64,000 nucleotides of DNA, taken from assembly GCA_033002965.1 (NCBI GenBank), contig JAURVB010007694.1:232211-296210 (forward strand). Reading direction: 5' to 3'. Of the stretch, positions 35,281-47,367 are shown one piece after another. The translations under genes were made by a program, and so were the position numbers. Position 1 is the first letter of the stretch. Every line of letters starts with the position of its first letter. This DNA comes from Piper betle (lineage: Eukaryota; Streptophyta; Magnoliopsida; Piperales; Piperaceae). Below the pieces are notes generated by a model that saw only the letters and a program-made list of their open reading frames with translations, was not told the origin of the DNA and ran no database searches.

Positions 35281-36290
35281 GATGAGAAAGCTATCAAAAG
35301 ACAGAGATTGAACGAGGCAAAAGAAGCATATGAAAATTCATATGAAAGCCCTAAATTGGTCACCCCATTCAATATGGAATGTACGATGGCAAAGGTTTAT
35401 ACTCGAAAAGTGTTTTATAAGTTTTAAGAAAAACTAAAATACAGTATGATTTGTTGTTCATCTTATAAGAAATTAGATGGGGAGGATGTTGAACAGTATG
35501 ATGTAACATGTTGTAGAAATAATAAAGGCTTGGTTGCACATGTTACTTACAAAGGAGCTAATAGGAGATGCACATTTAGTTGTCAGCTTTTAGAAAGTGA
35601 AGGTTTTCCATGTAGACATTTGCTATATGTACTTAGATTGAATGAGGGGGATAATTTTCCTGAAATGTATATCCTGAAGAGAAGGACAATTGACATAGCA
35701 AAGGATGTTGTTTTTGATGGTGAGGGAGTGGAACTTCATGGTGATTGTCACAAAACGTTATTCTCAAATTGGGGAGAATTGCATTGTATATTTAATCGAT
35801 GGACCAAAAAGGCATATTCGTCATCTGAAAAGTTTGAACTCGCCAAGCAAAAATTATTGGAGATAGAAAAATTGGTAGAAGATGTGGTAGATGATCGGCA
35901 TCATGGAATACAACTACATCATGGAATACAAGTCCATCCCCCTGCACAATCAAAGACAAAAGGAAGTGGTAAAAGATGGAAGAGTGGTAAAGAACTTGCA
36001 GTGGACCATTTGGGAAAAGATAGGTTATGCCATGGTTGTAATCAACGGGGACTTGGGCATGATAAATACACTTACCCTACAATTATATCACGGTAATGTT
36101 GCTTAATAAACCCTTCTTTTGATGTTTGCTATATCTATTTTTTGTGATTATTTTCCATGTTTTCTTTTTAAATATATAGGCAAAAAATTGTTCCATGTGA
36201 AAGTGGAGTCGTGGAGTCTTTTTAGGGGCGTCGGCACAGTGATGGCGATTGTCAAAGCAGTGATGTAGAACGACTATGATAGCTTCGAAT
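35281..36290 (+). pseudogene. MULE/FAR1-type transposase, 3' half, degenerate
   Basis: It aligns residue by residue with the C-terminal third of the transposase at 47368-49751. It begins at the KAIKRQRLNEAKE block, because the catalytic part is missing. An in-frame stop lies at 35425-35427, where the relative has a Gln codon. In the SWIM zinc finger the second Cys is Phe (CTFSC instead of CTCSC). In the C-terminal zinc knuckle the last Cys is Tyr. The HGIQ repeat is present in two copies instead of three. The 3' intron and last exon are recognisable (about 36095-36290) but also decayed. It cannot encode a working transposase. Confidence 0.92.
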
Positions 36291-36451
36291 TTGTAACTTG
36301 TTACCATGAATTGTTTTCTGCTTTAATCAAATTTCACACTTTTGTAACTTGTAAGTTTGTACTTGTATTCATCATGTACAAGAAAGTTATATAAGATGGA
36401 TCCACCGGGTCTTGTTTCTGATTTACTTAAATATTATAAGAATATTAACTA

Positions 36452-37690
36452 CAATCGAGACCGAGTCATTTTTTTATTAACAGCCTCGAGTCGATATCGG
36501 GTCAATTTTAATTAAGTCGAGTCGAAACGGAGTCAATTATTTATTTACTTTACTCGAGTCGAGGCCGAGACATTTTTTTATTAACTTGCCTCGAGCCCTG
36601 GCGCGCCGCCCCCCTAGCGCACCCTTTCCCAGGGCCCCCTGCCCCAGCCCTAGCCAACTCGAGTAATTTTGTACAAAAAATTATTTCATTCTATTGACTC
36701 AAGCTTAGATCGAATCAAATTTTTATTAATAATTTACTTTATTTTTTAAAAAAATTTATTTTGTACTATTGACTCGAATCGAAATCGAGTAAAGATTTTA
36801 TTACAAAATTATTTTATTTTATTTTTAAAAAATTATTTCATACTATTGACTCGAGTTGAGATCAAGTCAAATTTTTATTACGAAATTATTTTTTAAAAAA
36901 ATTATTTTATACTATTGACTTGAGTCGAGATCGAGTAAAGATTTTATTATAAAATTATTTTATTTAAAAATTTTTTTCATACTATTGACCTGAGTCGAGA
37001 TCGAGTCAAATTTTTATTACAAAATAAATATTAAAAAATAAAATAATTTTATAATAAAAATTTAACTCAATCCCCACTCGAGTCAATATTACGAAATAAA
37101 TTTTTAAAAAATAAACTAATTTTGTAATATTGACTCGAGTCAAGTTTTTTATTATGAAATTATTTTATTTTTTTAAATTTATTTCATTATACGACTCTGT
37201 CCCAACTCGAGTTAAGTTTTTATTACAATATTATATTTTTCTAAAAAAATTTTATTTCGTAATATTGACTCAAGTCGGGATAGAGTTAAGATTTTATTAT
37301 GAAATTATTTTATTTTTTTAAATTTATTTCGTAATCATAACTTGACTCGAATAGGGATCGAATTAAGTTTTTATTACATAATTATTTTATTTTTTAAAAA
37401 ATTTATTTCATAATATTGACTTGCATCAGGATAGAGTGAAGTGTTTATTATGAAATTGTTTTATTATTTTTAATTTATTTTGTAATAAAAACTTGACTCG
37501 GTCTCGTGCAGGACAAAGTCAAATTTTTATTACAAAATTATTTTTTATTTTTTAAATTTAATTCGTAATATTGACTCGAATCAGGCCCAAGTCAAGTTTT
37601 TATTATGAAATTAATTTATTTTTAAAAAATTTATTTCGTAATAAAAACTTGACTCGAGTCGTGATCGAGTAAAATTTTTATTACTCTAGT
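36452..37690. repeat. AT-rich quasi-palindromic repeat array in MULE III
   Basis: About 1.2 kb of diverged units with GACTCGAG...CGAGTCAA separated by AT-rich spacers ('tttttattacgaaattattt', 'tatttcgtaatattgact'). Two GC-rich clauses near 36598-36655 interrupt it. Unit type and place, between transposase 3' end and GC-rich arm, match the arrays in MULE II and V. Confidence 0.85.
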
Positions 37691-37714
37691 ACCCTCCCCT
37701 GTTTCTTCCCCCCC

Positions 37715-40700
37715 TGTAACACCCCAAATCCGGTTCACACTCGTGAACCAAACCGGCATGTTACAGGCCCCGGTTAGGTCGACTAACCCGAACCTAACTC
37801 GTGCGGATCCAATCTCGGCGTCTTAAGATGAAGATACAACTCGCAATGCATGGATGAATACACAAACCTAACATGGTACTACATGAATGACATGCAAGTC
37901 AGAGTACACACCAAACAATCCCGATAAAAATTAAATAAAGTTTTGAAATATAACGGACGAAATTTCCCCTAAAAATGTAATTAGGGGCCACCCTGTCAAA
38001 TATACATATAAAAATATATGTAACCAACTATCAAACAATTTCATTCACACAGAATCTAATCTACTATACACTCATTCTGAAGCTTGGGTTTCAACCCATC
38101 ATACTTTTACTGCGCTACTCTGATCATTTCATTTCATCTCATTGTCATGCCTCAAACATTTACTCATAGCATGTTTATGAAATAATATCATAAAAAAACA
38201 TTAAACATTCAATCACCCAATGTGTGTGTGCAGAAGACCTTATTGCTCCTCCGTCCTGGCCGGCCCATCCATCTCGTGCTTATCACCTACATATATATAG
38301 GAAAAACGTCAGTAACAAGCGTTACTGGTCCGAAAAGAAAATAACTATAACAAACTGGTTATGAGAGCAAACTCTCATATGAACGAAATCATCATATACT
38401 CCACGTGAACACTCTGAAGGGCACTACTGAGGAGCCACTGGGCTGCAGACCCGGTAGCATCCCGAACTTACTGCTGCTGGTACTGTGCTACTCTCAGCAC
38501 TTCTTTTTCAGTACTTCTCGTGAAACTTTATCCTAAGCCCTCTCCTTACCTCCATATTTCTCCTGGCCTTGAGCACGAAGGCCGAGTACTCTCAGGCAGT
38601 CGCCTTTAGTACCCTTTGAACCACAAGTCCGGACATGCGCTGTACTAAACAGTACCCGTAAACCTCCACGTTCTCCGGGTGTGAGGAACTCAAACGCGGA
38701 GTTGTCAGGATCCCTCGGGAATGGAACAGTCCGCTAGCACTAATCCTGTAAAACCCACGATTCGAGTTAGGGTTTTATATTCAGAACCGGTCGGGTCGAC
38801 CGTTATTTTTTCGAGTTGAGTCAGTTTCAGGACACGTGTACCGAGCCAATGCCAGTCGCGTGTATGAGCTATGAGGGTCATGCGTACCCAAGTATATGAT
38901 GATAACGTCATGAACACAGCAGAACAGAATGAGTTATCAGATATATGAGAGTATGCCAGTAATTTTTTTATTATTTTTATATATAATGGATCGTAAAATT
39001 AGTATTAGGCCGTTTACCGCGTTAGGACGCGTTCGGGCAGTCTGGGTGGGTTGATAGTTCTAGAACATATCATTATGATTTTTTTTGTGTGTTGTTTGAT
39101 TTTACGGGATTTTTCCCGATTTTTATGAATTTTTTTAGGATTTAATACGACTTAGTTATTATACTTGACTCGAGCCGGAGACGAGTCAAGTATTATTTAC
39201 GAAACTGCCACCAGCCCTTTTCTTCCTCTTCCCCGACCTTTTCTTCCCCAAAACGTTGCCGCGCGCCGCCCCTGTTCGCGCGCCACCGCCGCCACGGCCG
39301 ACGCCACCTGGCCGCCGTTCGACGCCGCCCGGCCCAGCCACGGCGTCGCCATGCTACCCCGACCAAGTCCGGCCCCAATCGGGCCGCCGTGACGCCGGAA
39401 TCGCCGTGCGTAGCGCCGCGGCAAGGTTTTGGTCGCGTCGCCGATCGCGCCGCCGCCGACCGTCGCCACCACGATCAGGTGGTCGGCTCGACGTCCTCGA
39501 CCCCTCAGCAACCTTCCCCGACCGGAACGGAGGGCATCGCCGCCCTGGCCGGCCGGATTTAGCGACCCAACGCCGCCGCCCTGTTTTTGCCGTTTTCCGG
39601 CGAGCCACCACCTCCGTTGGCCGCGTCGACCTCGTAGATGAGTCGGGGTCGCCGAGCCGGTTTCGAGGGTACCCAACACGACCCCTTTCCGACCAGTAGA
39701 CGCCGCCGGCGATTGTTGCCGGAAAACCACCGGAAGTCGCCGGAAAACCGCAAGCCGCTGCCGGAAAACCGCCGGAAAATCGGAATTTCTGGGATTCGTT
39801 AGAATTCACCGGATCTTCCGCGGGGCTCACCCAGTGGAGCCCGATCGAGCTTCGGACGCCGATGAGCGCCAAATTTGAGCTCCGAGACGCGCGACGGAAC
39901 CCTAGCCGTCGCCGATTGCCGACGATGTGAGGTATAATTACCTCCGATTGATTTATTTAAAATTGATTATTGTTAGCACAGCATGCTAGGACTAATTATT
40001 GATGTGATTAATGCTTAATTACAAATAAAGTGATAAGTTACATGATGTGATTGATAGTTTATGGAGGTTAAGTGGTTTAATGAAGTAAGTAAATTGAGTA
40101 TGATAATCGTGTATGATGTAACTTAGGAAAAATACAATAAAATTGTCATGAATAGAATGAGTAGAGTTATTTTCATATTTATGGTTATTTGACGGTTGAT
40201 GATTTTGTGTTTAATTGTGTTGAGTTTGATGCATCATTTAGTTAGCGGGCGTTAGTATTTAGTTTTGATGTGTAGGTACGGAATAGGAGCTCGCCGCCTA
40301 GGCGCGATGCCACGCTTGGAGCTTCTACCAGGTCCGTTTAGGACTCGTCTTGTTTTACGCTTTTCTATTGTATGTTTATGTTATTATTTGCAGGACGGGT
40401 TAAGTGGTGTTTTATTGGATCCCACTTAACTCGGGCCATTTAACCGAACATTTTCCGGATTAATAACCCCTCGAGGATGAGATCCCTCGAGGATGATTTC
40501 GAAAACAAGATCCACCACAAGTTGCCTTCGGGCCTATTATATAAATCCCTACCCAGCCCTATATATATGTAGTTTTCGCGTTTTCAGAGAGACGAGAGAT
40601 GGAGAAATCGACTGCACGTACCATGCAGAGGATGCCGTGACAGTCAAAGCGGGCTCTGGATTAGTGCCAGCGGACTGTTCCATTCCCGAGGGATCCTGAC

Positions 40701-43640
40701 AACTCCGCGTTTGAGTTCCTCACACCCGGAGGACGTGGAGGTTTACGGGTACTGTTTAGTACAGCGCATGTCCGGACTTGTGGTTCAAAGGGTACTAAAG
40801 GCGACTGCCTGAGAGTACTCGGCCTTCGTGCTCAAGGCCAGGAGAGATATGGAGGTAAGGAGAGGGCTTAGGATAAAGTTTCACGAGAAGTACTGAAAAG
40901 AAGTGCTGAGAGTAGCACAGTACCAGCAGCAGAGCAGTAAGTTCGGGATGCTACCGGGTCTGCAGCCCAGTGGCTCCTCAGTAGTGCCCTTCAGAGTGTT
41001 CACGTGGAGTATGATGTTTTCTTTCAGATGAGAGTTTGCTCTCATAACCAGTTTGTTATAGATATTTTATTTTCCGGACCAGTAACGCTTGTTACTGACG
41101 TTTTTCTTATATATATGTAGGTGATAAGCACGAGATGGACGGGCCGGCCAGGACGGAGGAGCAATGAGGTCTTGTGCACACACATGTTAGATTTCTGAAT
41201 GTTTAATATTGTATTATTATGTTATTATTTTGTGAATGCTATGATTAAATGTTTGAGGCATGATAGGATATGATTAAATGAAATGAGATGATGCTAAGAC
41301 ATGATGATAAGAGGTGAGATGTGATCAGAGTGGGCAGCAGAAGTGTGGCCCAAGTCCTATGATGAATATACAGTATATTAAATTATGTGTGATTAAAATT
41401 GTTGATATATGTATATATATTGGTATGTATTGTTTTGACAGGGTAGACCCTAATTGCACTTTTAGGGAGACTCTGTCAGTTTTACTTTAGAATTTTCATC
41501 GATTTTGCTCGTGATTGTGATGGCGTGAAATTTAATTTGCATGTCATTCATGTAGTACCATGTTAGGATTTTGCACATTTATTCATTCATGATGGATCGT
41601 ATCTTCATCTTAAGACGCCGAGATTGGATCCGCATGAGTTAGGTTCGGGTTAGCGGACCTAACCGGGGCCTGTAACATGCCGGTTCGGTTCATGAGCGTG
41701 GACCGGATTTGGGGTGTTACAAATCCAGAGCCCGCTTTGACTGTCACGGCATCCTCTGCATGGTACGTGCAGTCGATTTCTCCATCTCTCGTCTCACAGA
41801 AATGCGAAAACTATATATATATATAGGCTTGGGTAGGGAGTTATATAATAGGCCCGAAGGCAACTTTTGGTGGATCTTGTTTTCGAAATCAACCTCGAGG
41901 GATCTCATCCTCGAGGGGTTATTAATCCGGAAAATGTTCGATTAAATGGCCCGAGTTAAGTGGGATCCGATAAAACGCCACTTAACCCGTCCTGCAGGCA
42001 ATAAATTAAACATACAATAGAAAGAGTAAATCAGAGACGAGTCCTAAACGGACCTGGTAGAAGCTCCAACGTGTCATCGCGCCTAGGCGGCGAGCTCCTA
42101 CTTCGTACCTACACATCAAAACTAAATACTAACGCCCGCTAACTAAATGATGCATCAAACACAATGAACATCAATCACAATTCAATCATCAACATCCAGC
42201 AACAGTTAAATAATCATAAATTTAAATAATTCTAACTCATCCTAGTCATACCAATTTTATTGCGTTTTTCAAAGTTACGTCCTGATCACTTATCATGCTG
42301 AGACTCCTACCTCATTAGATCGCTGAACCTTCATTCACACTTAATCTCATCATGTAACTTATCATTTCATCCCTAATTAGTCATTAATCACATCATAAAT
42401 CCTAGCATGTTGTGCTAACAATCATCATCAACTTTAAATAATCAAATCGGAGGTAATTATACCTCACGTCGTCGGCAATCGGCGACGGTTAGGGTTCCGT
42501 CGCGCGTCTCGGAGCTCGAATTCGGCGCTCCTCGGCGTCCGAAGCTCGATCGGGCTCCACCGGGTGAGCCCCGCGGAAGATCCGGTGAATTCTGGCAAAT
42601 TCCAGAAATTTCGATTTTCCGGCGGTTTTCCGGCAGTTGCTGGCGGTTTTCCGGCGACTTCCGGTGGTTTTCCGGCGACTATTGCCGGTGGTATCTACTA
42701 GCTGGATAGGGGTCATGTAGGGTACCCTCGGAACCGGCTCGGCGAGCCCGACTCATCTACGAGGTCGACGCGGCCAACGGAGGTGGCGGCTCGCCGGAAA
42801 ACGGCTAAAACAGAGCGGCGGCGTTGGGTCGCTAAATCCGGCCGGCCAGGGCGGCGATGCCCTCCGTTCCGGTCGGGGAAGGTCGCTGGAAGGCTGAGGG
42901 TGCTGAGGCGAGTGACCGATCGCGGCGGCGCTGGTCGCCGGCGGCGGAATCGGTGACGGAAGCGCAACGCGGGCGCGGCGTCGCGGCGTGGCTTCCTCGC
43001 GTCGCGGCGGTCCGACGGGGCCGGACCTGGTCGGGGCAGCACGGCAACGGCGTCGCCGAGCTGGGCGGCGTCGGTCGACGGCCGGGCGGCGCCGACAGCG
43101 GCGGCGGTGGCGCGCGAACAGGGGCGGCGCGGCACGAGGGTTTGGGCGTGGGGGAGAAAAGGTCGGGGGTGTGTGTGGTGGCAAACTCGTAAATATTACT
43201 TGACTCGTCTCCGGCTCGAGTCAAGTATAATAACTAAGTCGTATTAAATCCTAAAAAAATTCATAAAAATTGGGAAAAATCCCGTAAAATCAAACAAATA
43301 CCAAACATCGTAATGATATGCTCTAGGACTATCAACCCACCCGAAATGCCCGTAACGCATCCTAACGCAATAAACGGCCTAAAACTAATTCTACGATCCA
43401 TTATATATAAAAATAATAAAAAAAATGACTGGCATACTCTCATATATCTGATAACTCATTCTGTTCTGTTGTGTTCATGACGTTATCATCATATACTTGG
43501 GTACGCATGACCCTCATAGCTCATACACGCGACTGGCATCGGCTCGGTACACGTGTCCTGAAACTGACTCAACTCAAAAAATAACGGTCGACCCGACCGG
43601 TTCTAAATATAAAACCCTAACTTGAATCGTGGGTTTTACA
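37715..43640 (-). mobile_element. Solo LTR copy C (TSD CCCCC), split by copy D
   Basis: On the plus strand it runs from TGTAACACCCC (37715) to GGGTTTTACA (43640); sense is minus. Flanks are CCCCC on both sides, within a run of C. Copy D occupies 38747-41721, so copy C proper is about 2.95 kb in two parts (37715-38746 and 41727-43640). The second part shows the promoter region with (TA)n (41811-41825) and the GC-rich segment (about 42480-43190). No protein-coding gene is supported. Confidence 0.92.
38747..41721 (+). mobile_element. Solo LTR copy D nested inverted in copy C (TSD AATCC)
   Basis: TGTAAAACCC...GGGGTGTTACA, 2,975 bp, with the perfect duplication AATCC at 38742-38746 and 41722-41726. 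It belongs to the same family as its target, C, but lies in opposite orientation. The conserved landmarks are present: AG/GTATAATT near 39931, TGTAG/GTACGG near 40276, CCAG/GTCC near 40330, TTGCAG/GACGGG near 40393, the promoter near 40540, and TATATGTAG/GTGATAAGC near 41121. Confidence 0.95.
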
Positions 43641-44136
43641 CCCCCCCCCCGCCCCGCGTTTTACTGCGCCAACCCACCGCCGACGACCTCGTCCCCAGCT
43701 GCCCGTGGGGAAGGGGGCGAGGGATGGTGGTGGGGTTGGCCGCGCCTGCGGGCAGGGCAGGGGAAGCGAATGCCGCGGCGGGGTAGGTGAGGGGATCACG
43801 AGGATGGGGCGGCGGCTGCGAGCGAAGGCGGGGGAGGGGGACAGGGGGTGGGAACGCGGGGGGGCGGGGACGGGGTGGGCGGGGGAGGGGATGGGCCGGC
43901 ACCTACGAGCGGGGCCGGGGTGGGGGCGGGGCACCTACGACTGCGAGAGGGCGGGGGCGACCAGCGGGCAAGGCCTGGGGCAAGGGCGACCGCCGGGGAA
44001 GCTCGAGGCTGGGGTGGACGGTGAGACAACGATGGGAGGGAGGGAGGGGGGAAGGATTTTGATTGTGGGCCGTTGGATTTTCATCCAATGGCCCACAATC
44101 AAATGCGCTGCTGTGCTCTGAAGCGCACAATAGACC
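43641..44136. repeat. Right arm and terminal hairpin of MULE III
   Basis: A GC-rich arm (G-rich on the plus strand) followed by the palindrome at 44061-44100 (GATTGTGGGCCGTTGGAT with its near-exact inverse) and the terminus ...GCGCACAATAGACC, then (TA)n. Apparent frames of up to 138 codons here arise from G/C bias and are not called. Confidence 0.75.
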
Positions 44137-46680
44137 TATATATATATATATATATAATGATAACTAATTATATTTATTTATATAAAAAAATAACAAAGTA
44201 ACGAAATAGTTTAGTTGGGAGAGTGTTAAATTGAAGACCTAAAAATTGCATGTGCAATCCATTTGTGAGTTAATTTCAACTTTATAATCGAGCATGTTTC
44301 AAGTTCCTAAATAAACTATTTTCAAAATGATTAAAATTAAATAGTATAAGTATATTCTAATGTAAGTCGAGTTTGAACAACATAAAAATTATTCAAGTCA
44401 ATTTTAATTATATATATTTAAAATTCGTTCGATTACGAATCGAATTCAAACGAACTTCGAATTATTTTAGTTAGTTCTAACACACACTCGCAACCATATT
44501 TTGGTACATAATTAGAAACCAATTATATATAATCATTAGACATCTTTGGTACATAATCTATATTTATTTATTAGTGATTTGTTTATATATCTCAAATTTT
44601 GTGCCGTTTTAGATAGCATTTGAATATTTTTGTGTGCACGCGTGCATAATCATACGTCAGATAGATAAAATAAATAATTATTATGATGGGCGACGTGAAT
44701 AGGCCTAGAAATTTGAGTTCACCGTTAGACGACTATCCGTTTGCTTCTGATTTACAACTTTATTTTATTGTTATTTTGGCTTCTATCGAGTTAAATAATT
44801 ATACTTAATGATAGCCATCATTGGTCCATTTAGATGGGTTCAATATTACATTGGTCCATCTAGATGGGTCCATCTCTCAAGTTATTTTGGCTTGTATCGA
44901 TAGCCATCATTGGTCCATCTAGAGTTCATAATTTTTAGATAAATAACTTTCAAAGATTAAATCTTTTATGTTATTCAAAAAACTTGAATTCATTCCAAAT
45001 TGTTTCCCAACTTATTTATATTATTCTTTATCAAATCAATATATATGTTTAATAGATTTTGTGTAACTTGAGAGATGAAAAAATATTTTAACTTGTCCTA
45101 TTAAGTGGCCAATAATGCTGGGAGCCATCAAACAATGTAGCTAGGAGGCATAGTGGCTAGGTGCTAATCATTTCATTTGCATCACCTTCGTCGTATCATT
45201 CGTAGTGTACTACTCCTTATCTTTCGAGTTTCGAGACTTGATGCCTAGGGTTTGGAGAGGATACGTCAGGGAGCCCAATCTATAGTCGGGTGCTGGTCTA
45301 CATAGTTCCTTTTGCTGAGTTCTCTACGTCAATTTGCTAATATTTATACATAGTTTATTTCTAGATGAGTGTGCGCGGGGCTGTGTATTATTATTGTTGT
45401 TGTCAAATGACAAATACGACAGGATAACGATGGTTTCTTGCACACATAATATGTATTGTTGGTGTCATATATTATAATGTTACACTTTCATTATTATTTC
45501 GAATAATTTAGATTTTGAAACTGTTATAAGCAGATTTGATCAGATTAGAAATACTTAACCCATATTTGGGAGACTTTTATTATTATTCTTGTCATTACTA
45601 TTCGATATAATTGCGATCTTCTCGTCATGGTTTCTTTTAAAAGGCCCATATGATACACCCAATATACCCTCAAAATGGTTTGTTTCCCTTTTCTATCCAT
45701 TTTACAGATTTACAAAATTAAAAATATCGATATACTCCTGACACAATCAAATTTACTATCCATACTTATTGACGGAGGCAAACATAAAATTAAAAAGCTT
45801 GATAATATCAAAATCTTAATACGAGGATAATTCAATATAACAGGATGATAAAGAATTAGATAAAAAGCATTGTAAAACCTATTAGTGAATTTACTAGGGA
45901 GTTCAACTATGAGTCTCAATTTAATATAAAAATTCAATACTTATTTGTAAACTTTGAGAAACCTTTTTATATGCTTCAATATTAATAACTTTTTCTAATT
46001 CAAATCTTTAGCCTCATTTACATTCAATGTTGACTCTTCAAATTTTCTTGTCTCTTTACCAATGAAAAGAATATATGACTATATTATGCTTAATTTCCAA
46101 CACTTATTTCACCTACATTTATATGAGTTTTATCATTCTTTAATAGTTTAAAGTGAAAAAATAAAAATGGATGATAACTTTGTTCTTTTATTTCTACTTG
46201 TTTGTTTTCTTCGTTTTTATGTCACTCTTATCAACTCTTTTACCATTCATACGTCTATAATCTTTTTTCAAATTTTTTGTAAGGCATATAATAGTTATTT
46301 TTTTTCAAAAGATGCTATTTTTTAACTTTGCCTTGGATATAATTAGTGATTTATATTTATATATAACAGTTATTTTTTTCAAAAATGCTATTTTTAAATT
46401 TTACCTTGGATATAATTAGTGATTTATATTTATATTAGTACAACAAAAATGATGTTTATTATTTTAAATTTAAAAAAATTATAATTTAAAATTATAATTA
46501 TTATCATGTTTATTTAAAAAAATGATTTTGCTTTTAGATGTTAGATGTATAGGTAATATTATTTTGTTCTTCAATTGTATACAATTTAACTTAAGATTTA
46601 TTGATGCTTAGAAAAACTTTGAATTTAAATGATATTTTATTTAACATTTTTGATAAAAATAATATATATATATATATATA
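44137..46680. other. AT-rich gene-free region with small tandem duplications
   Basis: No gene is recognised. (TA)n flanks both ends (44137-44155 and about 46661-46680). A roughly 75-80-bp segment is tandemly duplicated (about 46288-46365 and 46367-46440; shared run 'ccttggatataattagtgat'). 'tggtccatctagatgg' and variants occur three times within 44820-44935. Short frames here lack motifs. Confidence 0.6.
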
Positions 46681-46769
46681 GGGGGTAGCTGATATGCGCT
46701 GGCCCTTTTTGGCAATGCATAATGTGCTACCTTTTGTGGGCTGTTGGATCTGATCCAATGGCCTATAGC

Positions 46770-47020
46770 ACAACCCCCTGCTGGCCTCCCGCCCTCCTGC
46801 CCACTCTCCCATGCCGCCCCTTGCCCCTCCACCCACCACCACTCCTAGGCCACCAACCCCAAGACCGCTTCCCCCACCCACCCACCCCCCCACCTCCCCC
46901 CCCCCCAACCGCCCCCCGACCCGCCACCCCTTGCCCCTCCCCCGCCGCCCCCCTCCCCCTGGCCAGCCCTCCCCTCCTACTGTGCCCCCCTCCCCCTTTG
47001 ACGTGTCGAACTCGTTGCGT
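46770..47020. repeat. C-rich left arm of MULE-1
   Basis: Almost pure C with A/T interruptions and no stable gene. Open frames on both strands here are composition artefacts. A possible non-coding first exon follows at 47176-47260, bounded by TTTCAG and a strong donor CAG/GTAAGAG. Confidence 0.6.
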
Positions 47021-47367
47021 CGAGGGTAAAATTTTTTTTTTAACGGGCATTTATAATCAACTAATTAAATTAAATAGTGAATTTACAAAACAATGAAAAA
47101 AAATTTTTAAGGACATAATGGTTGCCTTGATTTGTTATACTTATGTTTCTATCGGTGTAAAAAATATATTTTCAGGTCAAAAATATTTGTGAGTGTAGTC
47201 GAGGAGGCCAGATTTGCATCTGTCAGCCAAGAACAAATCCAGCCGAAGACGAGCATTCAGGTAAGAGTTAAGCCTTTGAAAGTACTTTGACTAAATTAAA
47301 TTATGTTTATTGCGACTATTTTAGTTGAAAATAATCTTAGTTTTTATAAATTTTGTATTTTTTAAGA

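Larger units (their letters stand above)
35157..44136. mobile_element. MULE III, left end lost, carrying LTRs C and D
   Basis: Left piece: GC-rich arm sequence (35157-35280) joined directly to the 3' half of a transposase, so both the left terminus and the 5' half of the gene are missing. Then come a transposase 3' region (to about 36420), an AT-rich array (36452-37690), and the right GC-rich arm (43641-44136). The hairpin at 44061-44100 lies near the right end, which ends TAGACC beside (TA)n (44137-44155). LTR C (with D inside) split it at a run of C. It is inactive. Confidence 0.75.

Noticed and set aside
33418..35285. Long open frames (up to 248 codons) in the arms of MULE II
   Set aside because: Strongly Pro/Arg/Ala- or Gly-rich, open on several frames and both strands at once, and inverted copies of one another. 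They follow from GC bias and arm symmetry.
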